From Streptomyces rubradiris (GTDB lineage Bacteria; Actinomycetota; Actinomycetes; Streptomycetales; Streptomycetaceae), in contig NZ_BNEA01000015.1 of NCBI RefSeq assembly GCF_016860525.1, forward strand, positions 3,224,001-3,288,000: a stretch of DNA of 64,000 nucleotides. Direction: 5' to 3'. Positions 18,300-29,664 of the stretch are shown here, piece by piece; the first letter of the stretch is position 1, and every line of letters begins with the position of its first letter. The notes under the pieces are model-generated. The model did not search any database, was not told the DNA's origin, and saw only the letters and a program-made list of their open reading frames with translations. The translations under genes were made by a program, and so were the position numbers.

Positions 18300-19217
18300 C
18301 TACCCGCCCGCCGGCCCCGACGTCAGCAGTTCCCGTACGCAGCCGCGCAGCCAGGCGTGGGCCGGGTCGGCGTCGTGGCGCGGGTGCCAGGCGAACCCCA
18401 CCGTCATCGTGGGCAGCGGCAGCGGGATCTCGAAGGCGACCAGTCCGAGGGCGTCGGCCAGCGGGCGGCCCCACTCGGGGATCAGCCCGATGAGGTCGGT
18501 GTCGCGCAGCACGAACAGGGAGGCCGGGTAGCTGCCGACGCTGCCCACCACCCTGCGCTGGAGGCCGAGTCCGGCCAGGGCGTCGTCGACCGGGCCGCGC
18601 TGTCTGCCGCGCCGGGAGACGACGAGATGTCCCGCCGTCCCGGCGAACCGCTCGGGCGTCACCTCGCCCTCCAGCAGCGGGTGTCCGGCCCGTACGGCGC
18701 CGAGCATGCGGTCCTCGTGCACGGTCTCCACATGCACCTCGGGCGCGGCCGAGTCGATCACCCCGGCCTCCAGGTCGGCGATGCCCTGCCGCAGGTACGG
18801 GGCGTCCGTGTGGCTCTCGCTCAGAAAGCGCAGGCGGATGCCGGGGGCCTCGCGGGCGGCGCGGGCGAGGAGGACGGCGCCGTGGGTGGCGGCGATCATG
18901 TCGTGGCCGAGGACGGTGAAGGTGCGGGTCACCGTGCGCAGGTCGGTGTCCCGGCCCGGCGCGAACAGGGCGCGGGCCCGCTCGACCACCGCGCCGACCT
19001 CGGCGCGTACCGCGAGCGCGCGCGGTGTCGGCACCATCCGGCGGCCGGCGCGGACCAGCACCGGGTCGCCGAGCGCCTTGCGGATGCGGCCGAGGGTGCG
19101 GCTCATGGCCGGTTCGGACAGGTGCAGCCGACGGGCGGCGCCCCGCACGCTCTCCTCCTCCAGCAGCACGTCCAGCGCGACCAGCAGGTTCAGGTCCAGG
19201 TCGGTGGATTGCGTCAT
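18300..19217 (-). CDS. LysR family transcriptional regulator
   Basis: The 305-residue protein has an N-terminal LysR winged helix (LDLNLLVALDVLLEEESVRGAARRLHLSEPAMSRTLGRIRKALGDPVLVRAGRRMVPT) of the NodD/PcaQ-like subgroup and a C-terminal periplasmic-binding-like effector domain. It is divergent from an MFS exporter, which it most likely controls. The shared 100-base gap holds a dyad typical of LysR sites. It lies upstream of the betaine operon on the same strand but 175 bases away, so control of that operon is possible yet less likely. Confidence 0.92.
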   Translation of the reverse strand: MTQSTDLDLNLLVALDVLLEEESVRGAARRLHLSEPAMSRTLGRIRKALGDPVLVRAGRRMVPTPRALAVRAEVGAVVERARALFAPGRDTDLRTVTRTFTVLGHDMIAATHGAVLLARAAREAPGIRLRFLSESHTDAPYLRQGIADLEAGVIDSAAPEVHVETVHEDRMLGAVRAGHPLLEGEVTPERFAGTAGHLVVSRRGRQRGPVDDALAGLGLQRRVVGSVGSYPASLFVLRDTDLIGLIPEWGRPLADALGLVAFEIPLPLPTMTVGFAWHPRHDADPAHAWLRGCVRELLTSGPAGG

Positions 19218-19225
19218 GTGCAGGT

Positions 19226-19251
19226 ATTCCTTGCGAAGGTTGCACTGGAAG
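19226..19251. promoter_or_regulatory. Possible LysR site between regulator and MFS gene
   Basis: An interrupted dyad TTCC-N16-GGAA encloses TTGCGAAGGTTGCA, which fits the LysR T-N11-A rule. It lies directly in front of the regulator's own start. Confidence 0.35.
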
Positions 19252-19317
19252 TAATGACGGTGGCGAGCCTACGGTGAGGACGCATCCCACACCACCCACC
19301 AGCTCCCGGGAGGAGCC

Positions 19318-20715
19318 GTGCCCGCGCACGCCCTGACCCGCCCCGTCCTGCTCACCCTGTGCGCCTGTGTCCTGGTCGCGCAGAGCATGGTCGCGGCCGT
19401 CAACCTGCTGATACCGCAACTGAGTTCGTCCGGCCTGCACCCCTCGCACACCGAGGTCCTGTGGACGGTCGACGCCTACGTCATCGTCTTCGCGGGCCTG
19501 CTCGTCCCGGCCGGCGCGCTCGGTGACCGCCACGGCCGCAAGGGCGCGCTGCTCGCGGGCCTCGCCCTGTTCGCCGCGGGCGCCGCGACCAGCGCGCTGG
19601 CGCCCGGCCCGGCCCTGCTGATCGCGGGCCGGGGCCTGTCCGGGGCCGGGGCCGCGCTGATCACCCCGGCGACGATGTCGATCCTGGTGCACCTGGCCGG
19701 GCCGGAGCGCCGCGCCCGGGCGATGGCGTCCTGGACGCTGGCCATCGGGCTGGGTGGCATGGCGGGCAACCTGGGCGGCGGGCTGGCCGGCCAGTACCTG
19801 TCCTGGCGGGCGCTGTTCGCCGCGATGGTGCCGCTGGCGGCCGTGCTCGCCGCCGCGGTGGCGGTGACCACCCCGCGCACCGCCCGCTCGGCGCAGGGCA
19901 GCCCGGACCCGGCCGGCACCCTGCTGCTCACCGCGGGTCTGGTCGCGGTGCTGTTCGGCATCATCGAGGGGCCCGGCCACGGCTGGACCTCGGCGCGCAT
20001 CCTGGCCGCGTTCACGGCGGGCGCCCTGCTGCTGGCCGCGTTCACCGGGCACGCCCTGCGCTCGCGCGCCCCGCTGTTCGACCCTCGGGTGTTCCGCTCC
20101 GCCGGACTGCGGGCGACCACGCTGGGCCTGGCCACGGGTTTCTTCGGCCTGTTCGCGCTGTTCTTCGTCAACTCGCAGTACCTGCAACAGGTCAAGGGCT
20201 ACGGCCCGGCCGTGACCGGGGTCGCGATCGTGCCGCTGATCGTCGGCATGGCCCTGGTCCCGAGGTTCGCGGCCCGCTGGTCGGCGCGTCCGCGTCCGGT
20301 GGTCGGCACAGGGCTGGCGCTGATCGGCCTCGGCCTGCTGGCCGCGTCCACGGCGGACGCCCACACCCCCTACCCGCTGTACGCCTGCTGGCTGCTGGTC
20401 ATCTCGGCGGGCACGGGTCTGGCCATGCCGGCGCTCACCCTGGGCGTGGTGGTGTCCCTGCCCGCGCACCAGGCGGGCCTCGGCTCCGGTCTCGGCACCT
20501 CGGCCCGCGAGATCGGCGCCGCCCTCGGCGTCGCCGTCGCCGGTACCGCGCTGGCGGGCCACGCCGACTTCGCGAGCGGCATGGGCCCGGCGCTGCGGGT
20601 GGTGGGGCTGACGGTCCTGGCGGTCACGGCCCTGGTCGTCATCGGCCACCGCTCCTCCGGCCGACCGGCCCGCACGGCCGTGGCGGCCCCCGCGACTCGG
20701 GAGCCGGTGGTCTGA
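19318..20715 (+). CDS. MFS drug exporter (DHA2/EmrB-QacA family)
   Basis: This 465-residue transporter has about 14 predicted membrane segments. Family motifs include the loop 2-3 motif GALGDRHGRKGALLAGL, the antiporter motif C-like GAGAALITPATMSIL and the WRALFAAMVPLA segment of QacA-type exporters. It would expel a small hydrophobic compound using the proton gradient. GTG at 19318 has GGGAGGAG five bases upstream. It diverges from the LysR gene. The short C-terminal tail is cytoplasmic and Arg/Ala-rich. The substrate is unknown. Confidence 0.92.
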   Translation: MPAHALTRPVLLTLCACVLVAQSMVAAVNLLIPQLSSSGLHPSHTEVLWTVDAYVIVFAGLLVPAGALGDRHGRKGALLAGLALFAAGAATSALAPGPALLIAGRGLSGAGAALITPATMSILVHLAGPERRARAMASWTLAIGLGGMAGNLGGGLAGQYLSWRALFAAMVPLAAVLAAAVAVTTPRTARSAQGSPDPAGTLLLTAGLVAVLFGIIEGPGHGWTSARILAAFTAGALLLAAFTGHALRSRAPLFDPRVFRSAGLRATTLGLATGFFGLFALFFVNSQYLQQVKGYGPAVTGVAIVPLIVGMALVPRFAARWSARPRPVVGTGLALIGLGLLAASTADAHTPYPLYACWLLVISAGTGLAMPALTLGVVVSLPAHQAGLGSGLGTSAREIGAALGVAVAGTALAGHADFASGMGPALRVVGLTVLAVTALVVIGHRSSGRPARTAVAAPATREPVV

Positions 20716-20831
20716 GGAGGCTCCGGCCGACCGGACGACGCATCCGCTGGGGCGCGCGGCCGGTGGCCTGAAACGTCCGTCGGTTCCCGGGTGGCGGCAC
20801 ACAATGCGGGACCCGACCGAGAGGACCCGCC

Positions 20832-21653
20832 GTGCGCCGTATCCCGACCTGTGTGCTGACCGACGCGGCCCCGCCCCGGGCGAGCGGCGGACACGCGGTG
20901 GACCGCTTCGTACAGATAGGTTCCCTCACCAAGGCGCTGACCGGCACCCTGCTGGCCCGGCTGGCAAAGGCGGGCGTGGCCGCACCCGGCGACCCGGTCG
21001 AGCGGTGGCTTTCGGCCCCGCCCGGCACCGGCATCACCCTGCTGCACCTGGCCCGGCACACCTCGGGACTGCCCCGGCTGCCGCCCGGCCTCGGCCGCCG
21101 GGACCCGTACGCGGCCTTCGGCCACGCGGAGCTGGAGCGGCTGGTGCGCGGCCTGGACACCCTCGCCGTGCGCCCGCCGGGGGACGAGGAGTACTCCAAC
21201 CTCGGGTACGCCGTCCTCGGTGCCGCCCTGGCCGCCGCGGGCGGGGCGGCCTACGAGGAACTGCTGGAGGAGTACGTCCTGCGGCCGGCGGGCGTCACCG
21301 AGGTGACCGTCCGCCCGGCCCCCGAGCGGCGGCTGACGGCACCCGGCCTGCTGCCGGGGACGCGGCGCAGGCCCTGGACGATGGACGGGGCGATCCTCCC
21401 GGCGGGCGGCCTGTGGGCGACACCGCGCGCGGTGGCCGCGCTCGTCGTGGCCCTGCTGGTGGAACGGCGGCTGGGCGAGCCGGGCCCGGGGTGGCAGTCG
21501 GCGGGGCCGCTGTCCTGGCACAACGGCGCGACCCGGGACGCGTCCGTGTTCGCCGGGGCGATGGCGGACGGGCGGTGGGCCGTGGTGCACCGGCTGAACG
21601 GGCGGCCGGACGACACCGACCGGGCCGGGATCGCGCTGCTGAGGCGGGCGTAG
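20832..21653 (+). CDS. Serine hydrolase (class C beta-lactamase/PBP-like)
   Basis: The 273-residue protein has the SxxK active-site motif in QIGSLTKALTGTLLARL, the second motif YSN in EEYSNLGYAVLGAAL and LLHLARHTSGLPRLPPGL, all characteristic of the serine beta-lactamase-like superfamily. The third motif (HxG/KTG) may be WHNGATRDASVF. It lacks a signal peptide, so it is probably cytoplasmic, unlike true beta-lactamases. It is shorter than most relatives (about 350-400), with little sequence before the SxxK. GTG at 20832 has GAGGA upstream. It starts 116 bases after the MFS gene and may share its transcript. The likely activity is an esterase or D-amino peptidase. Confidence 0.85.
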   Translation: MRRIPTCVLTDAAPPRASGGHAVDRFVQIGSLTKALTGTLLARLAKAGVAAPGDPVERWLSAPPGTGITLLHLARHTSGLPRLPPGLGRRDPYAAFGHAELERLVRGLDTLAVRPPGDEEYSNLGYAVLGAALAAAGGAAYEELLEEYVLRPAGVTEVTVRPAPERRLTAPGLLPGTRRRPWTMDGAILPAGGLWATPRAVAALVVALLVERRLGEPGPGWQSAGPLSWHNGATRDASVFAGAMADGRWAVVHRLNGRPDDTDRAGIALLRRA

Positions 21654-21680
21654 GGCCGCGACCGGCGAGGCCGGGAACCA

Positions 21681-21714
21681 CGAAGCCCCTCCCGCCGCAG
21701 CGGAAGGGGCTTCG
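21681..21714. terminator. Bidirectional terminator between serine hydrolase gene and tRNA
   Basis: Perfect 10-bp arms CGAAGCCCCT/AGGGGCTTCG enclose an inner CCGC/GCGG stem. It lies 27 bases after the serine hydrolase stop and 4 bases past the CCA end of the minus-strand tRNA, so it can end both transcripts. Confidence 0.8.
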
Positions 21715-21718
21715 TGTA

Positions 21719-21791
21719 TGGAGCGCCGGGCAGGCCTTGCACCTGCATCTCCCCGCAGGAAGCGGGGCGTCTTTCCTTGGACCACCAACGC
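21719..21791 (-). tRNA. Atypical tRNA-Gly(UCC)-like gene with encoded CCA
   Basis: The 73-base minus-strand sequence folds completely as a tRNA. It has a 7-bp acceptor stem (GCGTTGG/CCGGCGC, with two G-U pairs), T8, a 3-bp D stem GTC/GAC with an A14-A15-G18-G19 loop, G26, an anticodon stem CCCCG/CGGGG, loop CTTCCTG with anticodon TCC, a 4-base variable loop, T stem GCAGG/CCTGC, discriminator T73 and encoded CCA. U73 agrees with bacterial tRNA-Gly. Odd points: the T arm reads G53-T54-G55-C56 instead of GTTC, position 37 is T instead of a purine, C32 and G38 can pair, and C13-A22 is mispaired. These suggest a non-canonical role. It has its own promoter behind mdh and a terminator after CCA. Confidence 0.85.
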
Positions 21792-21832
21792 ACAGTCGGC
21801 TTCCGGGAGTTCCGGTGGCCGGTGTGTGATCA

Positions 21833-21862
21833 ACTATAGCCCACACCGGCCGCCGGAGTCAC
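21833..21862 (-). promoter_or_regulatory. Promoter of the atypical tRNA
   Basis: On the minus strand TGACTC (-35) and TATAGT (-10) are separated by about 17 bases, and the -10 ends about 41 bases before the tRNA 5' end. It lies directly after the mdh stop codon, so the tRNA need not depend on mdh transcription. Confidence 0.65.
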
Positions 21863-21872
21863 ATCCGGACGC

Positions 21873-23187
<1,315 letters not shown>

Positions 23188-24669
23188 TCACTCCGTACAG
23201 CCGGTCTGGCCCGTCGCGAGCGTGGCGCACGCCCTGGCCTGGGCCGGGTCCCGTACGGCGACCATCGGGGTGTACCCGATGGTGTCCCCCACGGCGGTGA
23301 TGTCGCCCGTCTGCCGCTCCTTGCCCGCGGTGACCCGCACGCTGTCGCCCGGCTCGCCGCTGGTGATCCGGCCCCAGACGGTGCCGCACACCTTGCTGTA
23401 GCGGACCTCCAGGGTGGTGGTGCCTACGGTGGCGGTCTTGGCGGTGGACACCAGGTCGCCGCCGCACCCCATGGCCTCGGCGTCCTTGCCGGTGCAGGCG
23501 GACCCGGCGCACTTGACGCCGGGCGGCGGGGTGGCCGGGGCGGAGGCCGACGGGGAGGGCGACTTGGCCCCGGCGGCCGAGCCGTCGCCGTCGCGGTGGG
23601 TGAGGTAGAAGACCCCGCCGATGAGGGCGAGCACGCCGACCAGCCCCGCGAAGAACATCACCACCTGCTGACGGCGCGCGGACCACCGCTCCCCCGGCGC
23701 GGGGCGCCCCTCGGGAGTACGGGCGGGACCGGGCACGGCACCGGCGGGCGGCGCGTCCAGGGCGCGGGTGGCGTCGAGACCGGCCGGGCCGCCGACGGCA
23801 CCGGGCGGGGCCGGGGTGGCGGCCGCGGCCGCGTTCGGCCGGCCCGGGGACCGGGCACCCGGCCGGGCGCTCGCCGGGGACGGACCCCGGTAACCGGCCA
23901 CGCCCCAGGAGTTCTTGACGGGTTTGTCCGCGCCGCCGGCCTTGCCGCCGTCGGCCGTACGCGCACCGGAGCCGCCGTCACCGGCCGTGCCCCCGCCCAA
24001 GCCGCCACCGCTCACCGCGCCGGAGCCGGAGCCGTCCCGGGAGAGCGTGCCCGTGTCGGCACCGGCCGTACGCCCACCGGACCCCTCGCCGCCGGCCGCG
24101 CCCCCGCCGGTGTCGGCGTCCCGGGCCGACGGCTGGGCCGGGATGGCGGGCTTCACCCAGCCGGGGCCGCCGCTCCCCGGCACCACGCCGGTACCGGCTC
24201 CGCCCTTCCCGAAACCTTTCGCCGGGCCCTTGCCGAGCCCCTTGCCGACACCCTGTCCGGCGCTGACGCCGGCCCCCTTCCCGGCAGCCTGGCCCACGCC
24301 CCTGCCGAGACTCGCGCCGGCGCCCTGGCCGGCGCTCTTCCGGTCGCTCTGGCCCTCCGCGATCCGCAGTGCCTGCAACGTGCTGCCGTCCCGCAACTCC
24401 GCCTGGCGCCAGGCGCGTTCGGCCAGTTCCCACAGGGTGGTCAGCGGGCCCGTAGGGGTGCCGGTGACCTCGGCGAGGGCGATGACCGCGCCCTTGGGCG
24501 CCAGCAGCCGGCCGCCCAGGTAACGCTCCCAGGACGTCGCGCCGTAGCCCGTCCGGTCGGCCAGTGCCGCGATGCCCAGACCGCTGCGGTCCACGAGTTG
24601 CCGCAGTTCGTCGGTGAACTCCCTGATCTGCGGGTCCAGATCGTCCGGCAAGGCTTTCCATCGAGGCAT
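23188..24669 (-). CDS. HTH - transmembrane - DUF2690 protein
   Basis: The 493-residue protein has three parts. The N-terminal 90 residues form an XRE-like helix-turn-helix (PQIREFTDELRQLVDRSGLGIAALADRTGYGATSWERYLGG). A long Gly/Ala/Lys/Pro-rich linker (about residues 105-345) contains GxGKG repeats. A single membrane segment (QQVVMFFAGLVGVLALIGGVFYLTH) leads to a cysteine-containing exterior domain of about 110 residues (CAGSACTGKDAEAMGCGGD...) typical of DUF2690. The layout suggests a membrane-bound DNA-binding protein with an external sensor or structural domain. ATG at 24669 is chosen because the HTH begins there and GAGGGGG precedes it. The function is unknown. Confidence 0.85.
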   Translation of the reverse strand: MPRWKALPDDLDPQIREFTDELRQLVDRSGLGIAALADRTGYGATSWERYLGGRLLAPKGAVIALAEVTGTPTGPLTTLWELAERAWRQAELRDGSTLQALRIAEGQSDRKSAGQGAGASLGRGVGQAAGKGAGVSAGQGVGKGLGKGPAKGFGKGGAGTGVVPGSGGPGWVKPAIPAQPSARDADTGGGAAGGEGSGGRTAGADTGTLSRDGSGSGAVSGGGLGGGTAGDGGSGARTADGGKAGGADKPVKNSWGVAGYRGPSPASARPGARSPGRPNAAAAATPAPPGAVGGPAGLDATRALDAPPAGAVPGPARTPEGRPAPGERWSARRQQVVMFFAGLVGVLALIGGVFYLTHRDGDGSAAGAKSPSPSASAPATPPPGVKCAGSACTGKDAEAMGCGGDLVSTAKTATVGTTTLEVRYSKVCGTVWGRITSGEPGDSVRVTAGKERQTGDITAVGDTIGYTPMVAVRDPAQARACATLATGQTGCTE

Positions 24670-24812
24670 GGGTTCCCCCTCTTCCCCCGGTCGTGCTGTC
24701 GATCCCGCGCACCCCGGCCACCCACAGGGATGCGCTGACCAAGGATCCCAGTTCCCGGAGCCGGACGCACACACGCGAAGGCCGACGGCCGTGCGGGGAC
24801 GGGGGGATACGG

Positions 24813-24853
24813 CAGGTGGCCCGCGCTCCCGGGCGGGGGGCGCGGGCCACCTG
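24813..24853. terminator. Terminator after folD-DUF3017
   Basis: Perfect 14-bp arms CAGGTGGCCCGCGC/GCGCGGGCCACCTG surround a 13-base loop, 15 bases past the stop of the DUF3017 gene. Confidence 0.8.
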
Positions 24854-24867
24854 GCGTACGGCGGGCG

Positions 24868-25353
24868 CTACTTGGTGAGCGTGAAGTGCAGGATGTCCTT
24901 CAGGAAGGGCAGCTTCAGCAGCGGGTCGGGCTGGATCATCAGCGCCAGCAGGACGATCACCAGGCCCAGGAAACCGTACGTGGCGATGTCCGTGAAGCGG
25001 GAGCGTACGGCGAGCATGCCGACGTCGGGCAGCAGCCAGCGCAGCACCGCGCCGCCCAGCAGCGCGAGACCGATGATCAGCGTGCCCGCGCGGAACGCGT
25101 CCAGCGCGGTCACCAGCAGGCCGAGGGCGACCAGGCCGACGACCGCGAGCAGCGGCCACTGCCGGGCGGGCGCCGGGGCGTCGCCGGGCGCGGCCCGGCC
25201 GCCGCCCTCGGGCCGGGCGGTGTCCTTCGTACGCCATCTCCTGGGCGGTATCCGCCCGGCGCCGCCGCGCGGGAAGCGGCGCGCGCGGCCCGGCCCGGCG
25301 CCCCTTTCCCGCGGGGTGGGTTCCGCGTGCCCACGGGCGTTCTCAGCCGGCAC
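24868..25353 (-). CDS. DUF3017 membrane protein
   Basis: The 161-residue protein has a basic, disordered N-terminus of about 60 residues and three hydrophobic segments ([46 protein letters not shown]). The pattern and its place directly after folD are those of the actinobacterial DUF3017 family. GTG at 25353 overlaps the end of folD by 11 bases, so translation is likely coupled. No function is known; the strict linkage to folD is the only hint. Confidence 0.88.
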   Translation of the reverse strand: MPAENARGHAEPTPRERGAGPGRARRFPRGGAGRIPPRRWRTKDTARPEGGGRAAPGDAPAPARQWPLLAVVGLVALGLLVTALDAFRAGTLIIGLALLGGAVLRWLLPDVGMLAVRSRFTDIATYGFLGLVIVLLALMIQPDPLLKLPFLKDILHFTLTK

Positions 25354-26197
25354 TGCGCTCCGCCGCCTCGACCACGTTGACCAGCAGCTGGGCCCGGGTC
25401 ATCGGGCCGACACCGCCGGGGTTCGGGGAGATCCAGCCGGCCACCTCGGTCACGTCGGGGTGGACATCGCCGACGATCTTGCCCTCGGCGTTGCGGGAGA
25501 CGCCGACGTCCAGGACGGCCGCGCCGGGCTTGACGTCCTCGGCGCGGATCAGGTGCGGGGAGCCGGCCGCCGCGATGACGATGTCGGCGCGCTTGAGGTG
25601 GGCGGACAGGTCGCGGGTGCCGGTGTGGCACTGGGTGACGGTGGCGTTCTCGCTGCGCCGGGTGAGCAGCAGCGGCATCGGGCGGCCGATGGTGACACCG
25701 CGGCCGACGACCACGACCTCGGCGCCCTTGATCTCCACGCCGTGGCGGCGCAGCAGGGTGAGGATGCCGTTGGGGGTGCAGGGCAGTGGGGCGGGCTCGT
25801 TCAGGACCAGCCGGCCGAGGTTCATCGGGTGCAGGCCGTCGGCGTCCTTCGCCGGGTCCATCAGCTCCAGGACGCGGTTCTCGTCGATGCCCCGGGGCAG
25901 CGGGAGCTGGACGATGTAGCCGGTGCAGGCGGGGTCCTCGTTCAGCTCGCGGACGACCGCCTCGATCTCCTCCTGGGTGGCCGTGGCGGGCAGCTTGCGC
26001 TGGATGGAGGCGATGCCCACCTGGGCGCAGTCGCGGTGCTTGCCGGCGACGTACTTCTGGCTGCCGGGGTCGTCCCCGACCAGGATCGTGCCGAGGCCGG
26101 GCGTGACGCCCTTCTCCTTCAGCGCCGCCACGCGGGCGGTCAGATCGGACTTGATCTCGGCTGCGGTGGCCTTGCCATCGAGAATCTGGGCGGTCAT
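25343..26197 (-). CDS. folD: Methylenetetrahydrofolate dehydrogenase/cyclohydrolase
   Basis: The 284-residue bifunctional enzyme oxidises methylene-THF with NADP and hydrolyses methenyl-THF to formyl-THF, the donor used by PurN and PurH encoded nearby. It shows [19 protein letters not shown] with the catalytic lysine, [14 protein letters not shown], the cofactor motif [13 protein letters not shown], and the terminal [22 protein letters not shown]. Length is normal. ATG at 26197. It is followed, with overlap, by the DUF3017 gene. Confidence 0.96.
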   Translation of the reverse strand: MTAQILDGKATAAEIKSDLTARVAALKEKGVTPGLGTILVGDDPGSQKYVAGKHRDCAQVGIASIQRKLPATATQEEIEAVVRELNEDPACTGYIVQLPLPRGIDENRVLELMDPAKDADGLHPMNLGRLVLNEPAPLPCTPNGILTLLRRHGVEIKGAEVVVVGRGVTIGRPMPLLLTRRSENATVTQCHTGTRDLSAHLKRADIVIAAAGSPHLIRAEDVKPGAAVLDVGVSRNAEGKIVGDVHPDVTEVAGWISPNPGGVGPMTRAQLLVNVVEAAERSAG

Positions 26198-26427
26198 GCC
26201 CCCATCCTCGCGGATGACCCGGCCCCGGTTCCAATCCGGGTGTCACGTCTCGGTCGTTGATGTTGCACTTGCACAACACCTGAGGTCACCGGCTGGACAA
26301 ATGTCGACTCTTGCCAGGACGATGATCGGCGCAGTACCGCGGTCTGGTGGGGGGCAAGCCGCTCAGTTCCTGACGTTCCTCCGTGCCTTCCGCGCCGTCC
26401 CCGAAGCGTTAACAGAGGAAATCCGTC

Positions 26428-27087
26428 ATGAGTTACGGCTCGCCCAACCCCGGTTTCGGTCCGCCCCAGGACCCCCAGCAGCCCTACGGCTACCCGCAGC
26501 AGGGCCAGCCCGGTTACGGCTACCCGCAGGCACCCGGCCTCCCGCCGCAGGACGGCGGTTACGGCTATCCCCAGGCACCGGGCTTCCCGGGTGGCCCGGC
26601 CCCGCGCGTGGCCTCGATGGGCCGCCGCTTCGGCGCCCGTCTGATCGACGCCGTCGTGTTCGGCGTGATCTACGGCATCCTGATCGCGGTGGGTGTCGCC
26701 GGCATGGTCGGCGAGGCCGAGAAGTGCGACCCGTCGTCGATCGGCTACGAGGCCTGCATGGACGACGCCGGTTCGAGCATCGCCGGCGGCCTGGCCGCGG
26801 CCATCGGTGTCATGGCGGTGATCGGCCTGGTCTACGAGTGGCTGATGACCGGCCTGTGCGGCGCGACCCTCGGCAAGCTGGCCGTCGGCATCCGCGTGGT
26901 CAAGGTCGAGAACGGCCAGAAGCCGGGCCTGGGCAAGTCGTTCCTGCGCTGGATCATCCCCATCGTGGGCAGCTTCGCCTGCGGAATCGGCCAGTTGGTC
27001 GTCTACCTGTCCCCGTTCTGGGACAAGTCCGGCCGCCAGCAGGGCTGGCACGACAAGGCCGCGAGCACCATGGTCATCCAGAACTGA
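26428..27087 (+). CDS. RDD family membrane protein
   Basis: The 219-residue protein starts with a Gly/Pro/Gln/Tyr-rich cytoplasmic tail of about 65 residues containing repeated PQGYGYPQ-like units. The RDD domain follows: MGRRFGARLIDAVVFGVIYGILIAVGV, a small loop with two cysteines (EKCDPSSIGYEACMDD), a second membrane helix, the motif LCGATLGKLAVGIRVVK, and a final helix. RDD proteins are small transporters or exchangers (some act as Na+/H+ antiporters), but most have no known substrate. ATG at 26428 has AGAGGAAA six bases upstream. Confidence 0.9.
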   Translation: MSYGSPNPGFGPPQDPQQPYGYPQQGQPGYGYPQAPGLPPQDGGYGYPQAPGFPGGPAPRVASMGRRFGARLIDAVVFGVIYGILIAVGVAGMVGEAEKCDPSSIGYEACMDDAGSSIAGGLAAAIGVMAVIGLVYEWLMTGLCGATLGKLAVGIRVVKVENGQKPGLGKSFLRWIIPIVGSFACGIGQLVVYLSPFWDKSGRQQGWHDKAASTMVIQN

Positions 27088-27100
27088 CCGCACGCGCCCA

Positions 27101-27136
27101 CGGAAGCCGTGCACCCTTGAGGGTGCACGGCTTCCG
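27101..27136. terminator. Bidirectional terminator between RDD gene and purH
   Basis: Perfect 16-bp arms (CGGAAGCCGTGCACCC and its complement) with a TTGA loop lie 13 bases after the RDD stop and 44 bases past the purH stop on the other strand. Confidence 0.9.
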
Positions 27137-27180
27137 CGTGTACTCACTCCCGCCCCCGCCCGGCGGGGCGGGTGCGGGGA

Positions 27181-28742
<1,562 letters not shown>

Positions 28743-28746
<4 letters not shown>

Positions 28747-29381
28747 TGGATAACTACCTTTCGTCCCTCAATGCGATAGCCGTGGCGGGCGAGCCGTCCC
28801 ACGACCTCTACGAGCAGCCTTCGCTCGACTTCCTTGATGCGCTCGTGCAGCGCGCTCTCGTCGTCCTCGTCGCGGATCTCGACCACGCCCTGGGCGATGA
28901 TCGGGCCGGTGTCGACGCCGTCGTCGACGAAGTGGACGGTGCAGCCGGTCACCTTGGCGCCGTACGCGAGCGCGTCGCGGACGCCGTGGGCGCCGGGAAA
29001 ACTGGGGAGCAGGGCGGGGTGGGTGTTGACGAAACGTCCGCCGAACCGGGCCAGGAACTCCTTGCCGACGATCTTCATGAACCCGGCGGAGACCACGAGG
29101 TCGGGCTCGTGGGCGGCGACGGCCGCGGCGAGGGCGGCGTCCCACTCCTCGCGGGTGCCGTAGTCCTTGACCTTCCGCACGAAGGTGGCGATGCCGGCGC
29201 GCTCGGCCCGGGCCAGTCCCTCGATGCCTTCGCGGTCGGCGCCCACGGCCACGACCTGTGCGCCGTACGCCTCGGGGCCGACGGCGGCGATCTCGTCCAG
29301 CAGCGCCTGCAGATTGGTGCCGGAGCCGGAGACCAGCACGACGAGGCGCTTGACTGCCGGGCCGGCGGAGGTGGCGGCCAC
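28743..29381 (-). CDS. purN: Phosphoribosylglycinamide formyltransferase
   Basis: The 212-residue enzyme formylates GAR with formyl-THF in purine synthesis. It has [18 protein letters not shown] near the start, the formyl-donor and catalytic segment [43 protein letters not shown], and the catalytic Asp in [18 protein letters not shown] at 29381 (VAATSAG) is chosen because it sits about ten residues before the fold and AAAGGG lies upstream; codons further up look like promoter DNA. It is the first gene of the purN-purH operon. Confidence 0.95.
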
Positions 29382-29664
29382 GATGGGGCCCTTTCTCGGG
29401 TTGCGATCCGTGTTCGGCCGGTTTGTACGGTCGTACGAATGCTTCACGCCCCCGGATACGGGGAAGTCTACGAAGCGGCCGGCCGTCAGCAACGATACCG
29501 GCACTCCGGACGGGCCCCCCGGGACGGGTGTCCGGCCGGACGGTAGCGTTCGCGGGGAATCACGAAAGAGCAACCTCGGGAACGCGGTCGTCGTGCGGTG
29601 CGTTCACGGAAGAGGAAGCTCACGACGGAACTGCCGTAGTCACCTAGGGGAAGACGCTCTTTTG

